Below are positions 1-7,867 of a DNA stretch of 64,000 nt, in pieces. The DNA comes from Candidatus Latescibacterota bacterium (GTDB lineage: Bacteria; JAAXHH01). The stretch lies in NCBI GenBank assembly GCA_022823465.1, contig JAJEHX010000050.1, forward strand, positions 1 through 64,000. Reading direction: 5' to 3'. The first letter of the stretch is position 1, and every line of letters begins with the position of its first letter. A model generated the notes under the pieces. It was given only the letters and a program-made list of their open reading frames with translations. It searched no databases and was not told the origin of the DNA. The position numbers and the translations under genes were made by a program.

Positions 1-84
1 TGCTTCAGGACTGCGGCCGGCGCGTACCAGGTCGACCATCTGCTGGCGGAAGGCCGCCGGATAGGGGGCATGGGATCTGGGCAT
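1..84 (-). CDS. IS3-family transposase OrfA, N-terminal 28 codons (runs off the window)
   Basis: This ORF is too short for the track. Read on the minus strand it begins MPRSHAPYPAAFRQQ and continues with MVDLVRAGRSPE. That is the characteristic N-terminus of the helix-turn-helix OrfA of IS3-family elements, which binds the terminal repeats and is followed by OrfB made through programmed frameshifting. A good ribosome binding site (AAAGGAGAG) lies 5-6 bases before the ATG. The gene continues past position 1, so whether the element is intact cannot be judged. It points away from the truncated hsdR, which it appears to have interrupted. Family recognition is from memory of the motif. Confidence 0.8.
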   Translation of the reverse strand, partial: MPRSHAPYPAAFRQQMVDLVRAGRSPEA

Positions 85-134
85 GTGGCTCTCCTTTCAA
101 ACACAAGAAGTTACATGTCCACTAAACCGGGTCA
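1..134 (-). mobile_element. Left end of an IS3-family insertion sequence
   Basis: The stretch between the hsdR stop and the transposase start is about 50 bases, the usual length of an IS3 left end. On the minus strand it reads TGACCCGGTTTAGTGGACAT, starting with TG as most IS3 ends do. The hsdR frame ends on the TGA that forms this presumed boundary. The other end and the target duplication are outside the window, so the exact edge (about 131-137) is inferred. Confidence 0.6.
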
Positions 135-2156
135 ACTCCAGGCCTGGATCAGCCCGTGGTGCTTGAGGTTCTTGTCTACGTAGAGCGTGTTGAGATACAT
201 GGCGTCGAAGCCAGTGAGGAGCATGTCGACGACTATGGTGATGTCGATCTTCTCGGCGCCCTTTTTGGGCAGATCGAGGTTGGGGAACTGCTGGTACTTG
301 ATGCGCTGCTGGACGTCCTGGTAGTAGAGGTCGAAGTTACTTAAGTCGTAGTTGGTGCCGTACTGCTCGTTGTAGTCGTCGATGATGGCCTTGAGCGCGG
401 TCTTCTTGGCCTCGGGGTCTTGCTGGTTGTCCTTTTTCTCCTGGGGGAGGTCCTCTTGAATCTGTTGGACGTCCTTGTTGCCCTCCGCCGGCGGCGAGAA
501 GACGGCGGCGACCTTGAGGGGTACGAACTCGGGGTCGTCGGCCTGGCGTTCGGCTTGTAGCTTCTTGAAGACTTTGTGGTACTCGATCGCGTCGTTTATT
601 GAGGCGGTGGCCAGCAGCGCGTTGAAGCGTCGGCTTCCGGTCACGGCATCGTGCTTGTCGAGGATGGCCTGAGCGACCGCTTGCTTGGCGAGAGGCTTCT
701 CGGGCTTGAGGGCAGCGTCCTCCTCTGGCCTGTAGTAGTCGACATTAAAACGGAGCACGTGCTGATCCTCGATCGCATGTGTGATGGTGTAGGCGTGAAG
801 CTCATGCTGGAAGAGGTCACTGGTAGTTCGCAGGGTGGCGACGTCTCCCTCTATTTGCCTAGCGGTCGCGTTCTGCTCGAAGATCGGGGTGCCGGTGAAG
901 CCGAAGAGCTGGGAGTTCGGGAAGAACTCCCTGATGGCCTGATGGTTCTCACCGAACTGAGAGCGGTGGCACTCGTCGAAGATGAATACCATCCGCTTGG
1001 ATCGGAGCTGCTCGAGCTGTTGCTTGAACGGTGACCGCCCCTGTGCGATGTGCTGCTGGTTGTGCTTGCTGTTCTCGTCGAGCGCAAGCCCGAGCTTCTG
1101 AATGGTCGTGACGATGACCTTGTTCGCGTAGTCGTCGGACAGGAGGCGGTCGACGAGCGCGGCCGTGTTGGTGTTTTCCTCGACGCAGTTCTCCTGGAAC
1201 TTATTGAACTCCTCGCGGGTCTGGCGGTCGAGATCCTTGCGGTCGACGACGAAGAGGCATTTGTGGATGTTCTCATTGGTCTTTAGCAGCGTCGAGGCCT
1301 TGAAAGAGGTGAGCGTCTTGCCCGATCCGGTTGTGTGCCAGATGTAGCCGTTGCCGCTGTTCTGGTCGATGCAGTCGACGATGGCCTTGACGGCGTAGAT
1401 CTGATACGGGCGCATCATGAGAAGCTTCTGCTCGCTCGCTAAGAGGACCATGTACTTGCTGATCATGTAAGCAAGTGTGCACTTGGCTAGGAATCGGTCT
1501 GCGAAGTCGTCGAGGTGGGTAATTTTGGTGTTGTCCTCAGCCGCGAACTGGTAGATCGGAAGGTACCGTTCGTCCGCGTCGAAGGAGAAGTGCCGCTTGT
1601 TGTTGTTGGCAAAGTACCACGTGTCCGATTGGTTGCTGACGATAAAAAGCTGGACGAAGCACAGGAGCGTCTTGGTGTATCCGTTACCGGGGTCGTTCTT
1701 GTAGCCGACGATCTGCTCCATCGCCTTTCGCGGGCTGATTCCAAGCGTCTTTAGCTCGATTTGAACGACGGGAATGCCGTTGATCAGGAGCATGACGTCG
1801 TAGCGATGATGGCTGTTGTCCGTATTGATCTGGATCTGATTGACGACCTCGAAGGTGTTCTTGCACCAGTCCTTGATGTTGACGAGGGTGAAATTGAGCG
1901 GCGTCCCGTCGTCGCGCTCGAACGCTTCCCGATTACGGAGCGACTGGGCGGCTACGTAAACGTCTTGTGTGACAATCTTGTCGAGGAGCCGAGCAAACTC
2001 GCCATCAGTGAGTTTGACATGGTTCAGGGCCTCAAACTTTTCCCTGAAGTTTGCTTCGAGCTTGGCTCGATTGGTGATGTCGGGTCGATACTCGTACTTG
2101 AGTTCCTGTAGTTTCGTAACCAGCTTCTCTTCGAGTTGGCTTTCGGGGATGCTCAT
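132..2156 (-). CDS. hsdR: Type I restriction enzyme R subunit, truncated by the IS
   Basis: This is the ATP-dependent translocase/nuclease subunit of a type I restriction system. Visible parts are an N-terminal PD-(D/E)xK nuclease (RYD near residue 119, IELK near 135), Walker A TGSGKT near 277, the Walker B-type DECH box near 394 and helicase motif III FTGTP. The protein stops at 674 residues within what should be motif VI (LIQAWS, where family members read LIQAFSRTNR). Normal HsdR proteins are about 1000 residues, so the end of helicase lobe 2 and the C-terminal assembly domain are missing. The stop coincides with the IS end. The start ATG overlaps the TGA of the upstream hsdM remnant (ATGA), showing former translational coupling. 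Restriction activity is very unlikely. Confidence 0.9.
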   Translation of the reverse strand: MSIPESQLEEKLVTKLQELKYEYRPDITNRAKLEANFREKFEALNHVKLTDGEFARLLDKIVTQDVYVAAQSLRNREAFERDDGTPLNFTLVNIKDWCKNTFEVVNQIQINTDNSHHRYDVMLLINGIPVVQIELKTLGISPRKAMEQIVGYKNDPGNGYTKTLLCFVQLFIVSNQSDTWYFANNNKRHFSFDADERYLPIYQFAAEDNTKITHLDDFADRFLAKCTLAYMISKYMVLLASEQKLLMMRPYQIYAVKAIVDCIDQNSGNGYIWHTTGSGKTLTSFKASTLLKTNENIHKCLFVVDRKDLDRQTREEFNKFQENCVEENTNTAALVDRLLSDDYANKVIVTTIQKLGLALDENSKHNQQHIAQGRSPFKQQLEQLRSKRMVFIFDECHRSQFGENHQAIREFFPNSQLFGFTGTPIFEQNATARQIEGDVATLRTTSDLFQHELHAYTITHAIEDQHVLRFNVDYYRPEEDAALKPEKPLAKQAVAQAILDKHDAVTGSRRFNALLATASINDAIEYHKVFKKLQAERQADDPEFVPLKVAAVFSPPAEGNKDVQQIQEDLPQEKKDNQQDPEAKKTALKAIIDDYNEQYGTNYDLSNFDLYYQDVQQRIKYQQFPNLDLPKKGAEKIDITIVVDMLLTGFDAMYLNTLYVDKNLKHHGLIQAWS

Positions 2157-2346
2157 ATAGTCTTTCCCAATTCATTAATCCGATCTTCATACCGCTTGAG
2201 AACAGCGTATTGGGTTGGCTCCAGGACACAATTTAGCCGACACAAGACGACCATAGGCAACATGATCTGGAACGATACTGAGGAGGTTGATACGGTCTCC
2301 TGAGCCGGTTAACGATGTCCCAGATTATGGCTTTCAGATCCTCGTG
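2153..2346 (-). pseudogene. Remnant of HsdM-type methyltransferase N-terminus, frameshifted
   Basis: Hand translation upstream of hsdR gives, in one minus frame, HEDLKAIIWDIVNRLRRPYQ followed by PPQYRS. In the next frame it gives IMLPMVVLCRLNCVLEPTQ and then YAVLKRYEDRINELGKTI, ending in the TGA that overlaps the hsdR ATG. Joined together this matches the start of type I methyltransferase subunits (roughly FIWSIADLLRG...VILPxTVLRRLDCVLEPT). A frameshift lies near 2270, no start codon is evident, and the entire catalytic domain and any HsdS gene are absent. The fragment is therefore what remains after a large internal deletion. The match is to a remembered consensus, not to a search. Confidence 0.6.
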
Positions 2347-3138
2347 CGTGTGAGTATTCACGGTGATGTGGCCCTGCGTCGTTGGACCGTCCAACGACAA
2401 AGTGAAGATGGACTCCGACTTATTGTGAGAGCCTTCGGGAAATTCGTGCTGTATAAACGTATGTATATACTTTCAGGGGTGGATATTACACTATCTGGCT
2501 CATTTCCGCAAGATTAAGGATTGATGCTAAGATGGACGGCCTTGGCCGCTGTTGGTACGAAGTGTCCAGGACGTCTAGGTCCTTGAGTTGCTTATTGGAC
2601 GCGTTGGCTTAGGAGGGGGTGCCTTGGCAGGGGCTGAGATTCCAGTTCATACCGCTACGTCCTATAGCGGTATGAACTACGAAAGGTGTTTCAAGAAAAC
2701 CGCCTGATTCCCAAGCTGTCCACGAAAACGGAGTAATTTCAGGCCCGGACCCAAGAGATGATCTCCGTCGTATTGGTTCAGGTGGTTCGGGTTGTCAACG
2801 CGACACACCTCGGTCTCTTGCGCAACGTTCGTAATGTGCCGACGGAACTATGTCGAAATCGGAAACGCGCTCTGTGATGCGATTTCAGGGTGGGGTAGTT
2901 TTGTGGTGGGATATCCCAAACCGGGTTTTACCGTCACGGGGGAAAGCACGAGCTTTGGCAGCAAAATCCGGAGGCTGGCCACGGTGGCCAACTGGACAAG
3001 TCAGGTCACGCCAGTTCGGTCAGTTATGGAACCCATCGAGGGGGTTTTTTGATGATGTTCTTAACGACTACGATGTAGATCACTTACTTGGTAAATTCTA
3101 GAATGGCCAGCAGTTTCAATTACAACTCACTTGCTACT
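2347..3138. other. Intergenic stretch without a convincing gene
   Basis: About 790 bases between the hsdM remnant and the next minus-strand gene. The plus-strand ORFs here (76, 83 and 86 codons) overlap in different frames, have no clear ribosome binding site and resemble nothing I recognise. The only defined structure is a long palindrome at 2644-2678. Likely decayed mobile DNA. Confidence 0.5.
2644..2678. repeat. Perfect 14-bp inverted repeat with 7-base loop
   Basis: The arms AGTTCATACCGCTA and TAGCGGTATGAACT are exact reverse complements separated by CGTCCTA. No T-run follows on either strand, so it is not a typical intrinsic terminator. It could be a binding or recombination site, or an end of a small non-autonomous element. 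Confidence 0.7.
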
Positions 3139-3756
3139 TCAACTGCCGGTTATGACTTTGGCCTCAAACTCTAATTCGTAACCCGCGTAATTGATAGACC
3201 AGTGGCCGTTTGAATCGGCACTTTTTTCAAATTCGCTACTATGAACCAAAAGGATCTTGTCTTCATTGGAAATCTTCTGCCCAATGGTGGCTGCTGTCTC
3301 GTCGACGATAGGTTTTAAGATGCCACTCATGGTTGGCACGTGTTTGACCACATTATTGATCACTTCCCCGAACGCGTCGCCTAGTTTATCCAGCCAACCT
3401 TCTCGATCGACGTCGAAAACAGTTACACGTAGCTCGTACATTTCCGCGGCTTTAAACCGGAACAGTTTTCCCCACGCTCCAGCCTTCGCGAAGTCAACTT
3501 CTGGTTCATATCCGCCCTGTCCGTTTTCTTTACGGACTAGATGCCTGTCGGGCTTGGATTTCTTTTCCCTATTTTCTTTCTCCGAGCACTCCCAGTATAG
3601 ATTAAAGCCCGGCAGGACCACAGTGTGGATCCCATATTCGCCCTCATGGTCCTTATGGCGCAGAGCCACTTGTAGCCGGAAGTTGGCTTTGTCATCATCA
3701 AGATCATCTGGAAATTTGAATTTGGTAATCTCGACAGAATATGCGCGGTTACTCAT
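3139..3756 (-). CDS. Hypothetical protein, possible C2-like beta-sandwich
   Basis: A 205-residue protein that I do not recognise. The track start is 31 codons upstream, but the internal ATG (MSNRAYSVEITKFKF) has a strong AGGGAG site five bases before it, so I choose it. The sequence alternates short beta-prone stretches with charged loops. A middle segment, YELRVTVFDVDREGW, followed by an amphipathic GDAFGEVINNVVKHV helix, resembles lipid- or calcium-binding C2 folds, though this is only an impression. There is no signal peptide or membrane segment. It lies alone in the accessory region with lower GC than the core genes to the right. Confidence 0.6.
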   Translation of the reverse strand: MSNRAYSVEITKFKFPDDLDDDKANFRLQVALRHKDHEGEYGIHTVVLPGFNLYWECSEKENREKKSKPDRHLVRKENGQGGYEPEVDFAKAGAWGKLFRFKAAEMYELRVTVFDVDREGWLDKLGDAFGEVINNVVKHVPTMSGILKPIVDETAATIGQKISNEDKILLVHSSEFEKSADSNGHWSINYAGYELEFEAKVITGS

Positions 3757-4330
3757 TGCAATCTCCCTTTCTACTTCGCATAATGATTGATATGGAATCA
3801 TTAGTACTACTTGATCGACTCTACCTCCAAATATCCCCCTGATAGTCATCTTCCGCCGTCAATGTTTCGCGTCGACTGAATTCCAATGCCTCCGTGAGCA
3901 TTTCGATCAGGCTCTGGATTAATATCTCGTGCGTTCGTTCTTGGCAGTTGAGGCCAAGCCCTTCCTCAATCCATCCACCCCACACCGCTGTGTTACATCA
4001 ATGCCGTGTATTCCATAGTCCAGCTTTTTTTGACGGTGATTAAGGTCTAAGAACAACCAGCATCCAGAAACCGCTGTTCTATGAAGTTGCCGTTGATCCA
4101 GAGAGTTCAAAGCGTTGAATTGAAACGAAGGCACAGGTACCGGAGAAAGGCTCTGTCTAGTATGATAAAGTGGTCTTTTCGAATCCAATGGGTTGGATCC
4201 AAATACCTGAAGACCCTGAGTACCTGTAACTACAGTTTGATGTAGACGGGGGGAATCGATAAACGAACTGAAGTGCCTTATTTACAGCAATTAACAATTA
4301 CTTATACTGATTATATCCACACATTGGAAA
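3757..4330. other. AT-richer intergenic stretch, no gene supported
   Basis: About 570 bases. One minus ORF of 89 codons (3919-4188) lies here, but it has low-complexity, non-protein-like composition and no ribosome binding site, so I leave it out. I see no hairpin, repeat or RNA gene. Confidence 0.4.
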
Positions 4331-4609
4331 TCACTTGAAATAGTTTAATAGACCAACTACAACAGCCCCTGCTGCCCCAAGCATTGAAAGCCCGGCTGCC
4401 CCGGCACCAACCAATACCCATATCTTAATGTTGGCGACATCTTCTTTTGTTGCAGTATTTTGAAGTTTTTCTTCAATTCGGCCTAGTTTTACCCGAATGT
4501 TATCTGCACCGTAGTACAGATCATCTTGAACCTGTCTAATGAAACTCTGGATTTCAGCTTGGGAAATCTCGGGTTCTTCAGGTGCTCTTCTCGACTTTGG
4601 ACTGTTCAT
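4331..4609 (-). CDS. Small membrane-anchored protein with coiled-coil stalk
   Basis: A 92-residue protein if translation starts at MNSPKSRRAPEEP. The track start 19 codons earlier lies deep inside the upstream gene. Residues about 15-60 form a heptad-like helix (IRQVQDDLYYGADNIRVKLG, then RIEEKLQNTATKEDVA). They are followed by one hydrophobic helix, ending LLNYFK. This is the layout of small tail-anchored proteins. Its start overlaps the end of the 96-residue gene upstream by about 30 bases, so the two are probably co-translated. Function unknown. Confidence 0.6.
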   Translation of the reverse strand: MNSPKSRRAPEEPEISQAEIQSFIRQVQDDLYYGADNIRVKLGRIEEKLQNTATKEDVANIKIWVLVGAGAAGLSMLGAAGAVVVGLLNYFK

Positions 4610-4868
4610 TATCCATCCAATCCCATAGTTCACCAGGGCCGTATCCATATACCCGATCTGCTTCAACGATCATCCCTGACACAGGATGTTTGTTAACTTC
4701 CGGATCCATGTCAATCAGTTTACCAAGTTCGGACATTTTGCCGTCGAAGAAGACGAAATAGACCGGTGATTCTTCCTTAATTGGGAACGGTAACTCGGTT
4801 ATCTTCTCATGGATCTCTTTGAATTCTTCCTCTGAGTTACTGTCAAACACAACAACAGCATACAACAT
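4578..4868 (-). CDS. Hypothetical 96-residue soluble protein
   Basis: Acidic protein beginning MLYAVVVFDSNSEEEFKEIH with a GGAG site eight bases before the ATG. It has an alternating beta-alpha pattern (AVVVFDS, helix, YFVFFDGK, helix, VSGMIVEADRVYGYG) suggestive of a ferredoxin-like fold. I do not recognise the family. It overlaps the coiled-coil membrane protein downstream, which suggests a two-gene unit whose products act together. Confidence 0.6.
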   Translation of the reverse strand: MLYAVVVFDSNSEEEFKEIHEKITELPFPIKEESPVYFVFFDGKMSELGKLIDMDPEVNKHPVSGMIVEADRVYGYGPGELWDWMDNEQSKVEKST

Positions 4869-5025
4869 TTTAAAGACTCCGGTTCATACAAACATCATCA
4901 TCAATTAACTGGCTTTAACTGTCTATTTGAAGATATAGGGCAGACTTGCGTTAACTGTCAATACCTCTTTCTTCGTATTGGAAGGAGATTTCAAGTCGGT
5001 ATTCGCTGACTTGAAAATTACAGGG

Positions 5026-5349
5026 CTATCGATTCGGACGAGTCGCTTCATGGACAAGCGTCTTTGTCCGCTCTATCGATTGCAAGAAGTAAGGATTCTT
5101 GACGGCGGAGCCGACAACCAGGTCCACGGGCCTTCCAAACAGTTGCTGCAGGTCTTCTAACAGTCCGAAGTAGGTGTCCGCGTAAGCCTTGTATGCTTTT
5201 GGCTGGAACTCTACGAGGAAGTCTAGATCACCAGCGTCATGTAGTTTGGATGAAGTTACGGCCGACCCAAACAGCTCAAGACGCTGCACGCCGTAATTCA
5301 GACAAAGGCTTCTAACTGAGTCAGCCTGGTTTTGTATGACTGGAATCAT
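5026..5349 (-). CDS. MNT-type minimal nucleotidyltransferase
   Basis: A 107-residue nucleotidyltransferase of the polymerase-beta superfamily. The signature LFGSAVTSSKLHDAGDLDFLV contains the GS motif followed by the DxD metal-binding pair, and a third acidic position occurs in RPVDLVVG. Such MNT proteins usually pair with an adjacent HEPN toxin, which they neutralise by AMPylation. No HEPN gene (RxxxxH motif) is visible on either side, so this is an orphan or the partner was lost. It is the last gene before the tmRNA and lies in the accessory region. Confidence 0.8.
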   Translation of the reverse strand: MIPVIQNQADSVRSLCLNYGVQRLELFGSAVTSSKLHDAGDLDFLVEFQPKAYKAYADTYFGLLEDLQQLFGRPVDLVVGSAVKNPYFLQSIERTKTLVHEATRPNR

Positions 5350-5415
5350 CTCAGATTCTTTGTATTGATACGGAGACCGTTCGGCCTCTTGTAAGAGTTG
5401 TTGGTGTTGAATTGA

Positions 5416-5777
5416 TGGAGGTGGGGGGAATCGAACCCCCGTCCGAAAGTGCCTAAGCAGAAACGTCTACATGCGTAGCCTGTTGTTTAATCTCGTTCCG
5501 GAGAACTCCAGCAGGCAGGATTTAACCGGAACCAGCCTCAGTTGAGTCTCGCCTGGCGCCCTGAGGCGCGACACCCGGCCAGCCTGCTTTATCGACGCCT
5601 TTGAACATCCCGCAGGCGGGGTTGATCAAAGACGGGCTGCTCTAACTAATGTCAGGCAGCCATTGCATACGAAGGTTCGTCTGCAGATAAATTTGTTCCC
5701 AATGGTTTAACGAGGTTTTTGGGGACCTCGGCACGCAGTTCCTACCGCAACCACTCCCGTCGAATCCTTTCACCCCC
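5416..5777 (-). ncRNA. ssrA: Transfer-messenger RNA (tmRNA)
   Basis: The 5' end GGGGGTGAAAGGATTCGAC and the 3' end GGGGGTTCGATTCCCCCCAC form the tRNA-like domain, with a seven-pair acceptor including one G-U. The discriminator is A and CCA is not encoded. The open frame reads about NLSADEPSYAMAA and then TGA. YAMAA matches the hydrophobic-AA degron expected of SsrA tags. The resume codon is uncertain: the frame before N is ACA, giving TNLSADEPSYAMAA. The length of about 362 nt is normal. tmRNA rescues stalled ribosomes with SmpB. The 3' end is a common integrase target, and the accessory DNA at 1-5400 abuts it. Confidence 0.95.
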
Positions 5778-5786
5778 ATGTCAAAG

Positions 5787-5815
5787 AAGGTAGGCCTTTC
5801 GGACGCTCCTGTCAA
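5787..5815 (-). promoter_or_regulatory. Promoter of ssrA
   Basis: On the minus strand TTGACA is followed after 17 bases by TACCTT, placing the transcription start a few bases before the tmRNA 5' end. Confidence 0.7.
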
Positions 5816-5870
5816 ATCCACCCATGCGCACTCATGCGCGGAGGCAGGGCTTCATCACAGGAACGTCCAG

Positions 5871-5943
<73 letters not shown>

Positions 5944-5949
5944 ATTCCA

Positions 5950-6022
5950 TGAGCGCGGAAGGAATCGAACCTTCGACCCACAGATTAAAAGTCTGTTGCT
6001 CTGCCAACTGAGCTACGCGCCC
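5950..6022 (-). tRNA. tRNA-Lys (anticodon TTT)
   Basis: A 73-base cloverleaf with acceptor GGGCGCG/CGCGCTC, containing one G-U pair. The anticodon loop CTTTTAA has anticodon TTT. It lies six bases upstream of tRNA-Lys(CTT), so the pair is probably processed from one transcript and reads both lysine codons. Confidence 0.95.
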
Positions 6023-6035
6023 TCGCAGGCGAAGC

Positions 6036-6064
6036 AAGATAAGTGATTTCACCCCGAACGTCAA
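6036..6064 (-). promoter_or_regulatory. Promoter of the tRNA-Lys pair
   Basis: TTGACG, a 17-base spacer and TATCTT on the minus strand, ending about 14 bases before the tRNA-Lys(TTT) 5' end. Confidence 0.7.
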
Positions 6065-6193
6065 CCTAATTCCAGTTTGGCCGAGGGTCGCATCAGGCCC
6101 TGGCCAACCCTGATTTCAGCGCCTGTTTCGCTCAGCGCCAAACCTCGTTAGATGCGACTGTCGCCTGCAACGGCAGCCGTGCCTCGGGCCTAC

Positions 6194-7483
6194 CTACAGA
6201 AATATGGTCGCGTCGCGGTGCGAACCCACTGAAACGAGGTTCACCTTCGATTTCACCAGTTCGGCGATACGCTCGATGTACGATTTCGCTTCCTTCGGAA
6301 GACCGTCCCACGTCCGGATGTGCCCGGTAGGCTGGTTCCAGCCCTCCATTTCTTCGTAGACGGGCTCGCACTGTGCGAGGACATTCGCATCGTTGGGCAG
6401 GTGGCGGACCACGTCGCCGTTCAGTTTGTAACCCACGCACAGCCGTAGCGTCTGGAGACTGTCCAGCGTGTCGAGGCGGGCAAGCGCCAGGCTGTCGATG
6501 CCGTTCACCATGACGGCGTAGCGAACGACCATGGCGTCGAACCAGCCGCAGCGACGCGGACGGCCCGTCGTCGCGCCGTATTCGCCCGCCATGCGCCGGA
6601 ACTCGTCGCCCCACCGGGAGGGAAACTCCGTGGGGAAGGGTCCGTTCCCTACCCGAGTGGTGTACGCCTTGGCTACGCCAATGACTTCGTCGATGCGCGT
6701 CGGGCCCACGCCGGCGCCCATGCAGGCGGCGCCCGTGGTCGTGTTGGAGGACGTGACGTAGGGATAGGTGCCGTGGTCCACGTCCAGCAGCGTGCCCTGG
6801 CTGCCTTCGAAGAGGATCTCTTTGCCGGCGTCGATCGCCTCGTTGAGGTATTCCGACGTATTCGTCACGAACGGACCGATCTGCTCGGCGAAGGCCAGGT
6901 ATTCCTCGATGATCCGGTCCGCGTCGAGCGCTTCCGTCTGGTAGACGGCGTCGAGGAGCTGGTTGGCGTCCTCGATGTTTCGCTGCAGCTTCTCTCTCAA
7001 CACGCCGTGGTCGTGCAGGTCGACGATGCGTATGCCCTTGCGGGCGGCTTTGTCCGCGTAGGCGGGACCGATCCCCCTGCCCGTCGTGCCGATGCGCTCT
7101 TCCTCCTGCCTCCGCTCCTCCCCGACCCGGTCGATCAGCTTGTGGTACGGCATGATGAGATGGGCGTTGTGGCTGATGAACAGGCGTCCTGCCACGTCGA
7201 TGCCGTGCGATCCGAGCATCTCTATCTCTTCCATCAACGCTTCGGGGTCGATCACCGTGCCGTTGCCGATGACGCAGGTCTTCTCCGGCCGGATGATGCC
7301 GACGGGAATGAGATGCAGGATGTACTCCTGGTCTCCCACCTGGACGGTGTGCCCGGCATTGGCCCCGCCCTGGAACCGCACGACGACGTCGGCCCGCTCA
7401 CTCAGGAAATCGACGATCTTGCCCTTGCCTTCGTCGCCCCAGGCTGCGCCTACGAGAATGCGAACGGCCATTGGTTTCTTCAT
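6194..7483 (-). CDS. purA: Adenylosuccinate synthetase
   Basis: Joins IMP and aspartate using GTP, the first committed step to AMP. Visible motifs are the P-loop-like GDEGKGK (residues 16-22 from this start) with the catalytic aspartate, FQGGANAGHT with catalytic His45, TTGRGIGPAY, GSQGTLLDVDHGTYP and GNGPFPTE. The length of 429 matches the family. The track start adds 15 unlikely residues. The choice is between MKKPMAVR (taken; AGGAG lies very close) and MAVRILVG four codons later, with the site 15 bases away. The gene stands alone between the tRNAs and a divergent cluster. Its leader holds a promoter, a terminator-like hairpin and imperfect tandem repeats. Confidence 0.97.
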   Translation of the reverse strand: MKKPMAVRILVGAAWGDEGKGKIVDFLSERADVVVRFQGGANAGHTVQVGDQEYILHLIPVGIIRPEKTCVIGNGTVIDPEALMEEIEMLGSHGIDVAGRLFISHNAHLIMPYHKLIDRVGEERRQEEERIGTTGRGIGPAYADKAARKGIRIVDLHDHGVLREKLQRNIEDANQLLDAVYQTEALDADRIIEEYLAFAEQIGPFVTNTSEYLNEAIDAGKEILFEGSQGTLLDVDHGTYPYVTSSNTTTGAACMGAGVGPTRIDEVIGVAKAYTTRVGNGPFPTEFPSRWGDEFRRMAGEYGATTGRPRRCGWFDAMVVRYAVMVNGIDSLALARLDTLDSLQTLRLCVGYKLNGDVVRHLPNDANVLAQCEPVYEEMEGWNQPTGHIRTWDGLPKEAKSYIERIAELVKSKVNLVSVGSHRDATIFL

Positions 7484-7503
7484 GCTCCTTACGCGATGCC
7501 CGG

Positions 7504-7619
7504 ACGGCCGATGCCGCGTGTACGGCAAAGATACCGCGCTTCACGGCCGATGCCGCGCGTTACGGCCGATGCTGCGTTTCACGGCAGAGATGCCGCGGCG
7601 TTACGGCAGACCGGCATCC
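7504..7619. repeat. Six imperfect 18-22 bp tandem repeats in the purA leader
   Basis: Six consecutive units begin ACGGC and most continue with a form of GATGCCGCG (for example ACGGCCGATGCCGCG and ACGGCAGAGATGCCGCG), ending in T-rich trinucleotides. Unit lengths differ (18, 21, 19, 19, 22, 17), so this is not a CRISPR. The array lies between the predicted purA transcription start and its start codon. Confidence 0.7.
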
Positions 7620-7637
7620 GGGTCCATAAACAACAAA

Positions 7638-7661
7638 AGGGCGAGTCATAAGACCCGCCCT
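7638..7661 (-). terminator. Terminator-like hairpin in the purA leader (possible attenuator)
   Basis: AGGGCGGGTC and GACTCGCCCT pair over ten positions with one mismatch around a four-base loop. On the minus strand the hairpin is followed by TTTTGTTGTTT. It sits about 20-40 bases after the predicted purA transcription start, so it would act on the purA transcript before the gene. Confidence 0.5.
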
Positions 7662-7685
7662 CGAGACCATAGATCTTACGGTGTA

Positions 7686-7714
7686 ATGAAAATAGCACGA
7701 ACCAGGGGTGTCAA
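7686..7714 (-). promoter_or_regulatory. Candidate purA promoter
   Basis: TTGACA, a 17-base spacer and TTTCAT on the minus strand. The -35 is perfect and the -10 matches four of six positions. It predicts a leader of roughly 195 bases. Confidence 0.45.
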
Positions 7715-7867
7715 GAGAAAAGGCGGCCGTTGACTTTACTTTCGTTGCGCTAATTATGTGTATAACATCTTTCCATACCGGGATAACGAAAACTGCACCA
7801 GGTAAACGAAAATGGCGATGTCCCATGGCGCGGCGCCGGTGCTGCGGTCCAGGGAGTGACGGGCGGC

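Noticed and set aside
132-2156. Functional restriction-modification system
   Set aside because: HsdR is truncated, HsdM is a frameshifted fragment and HsdS is absent.
2792-3101. Two overlapping plus ORFs (86 and 83 residues)
   Set aside because: They overlap in different frames; neither shows a start site or a family motif, although a decayed transposase cannot be fully excluded.
3919-4188. 89-residue minus ORF
   Set aside because: No ribosome binding site, composition unlike a protein and no recognisable motif.
7504-7619. CRISPR array in the purA leader
   Set aside because: Units are contiguous, imperfect and variable in length, with no spacers and no cas genes anywhere in the window.
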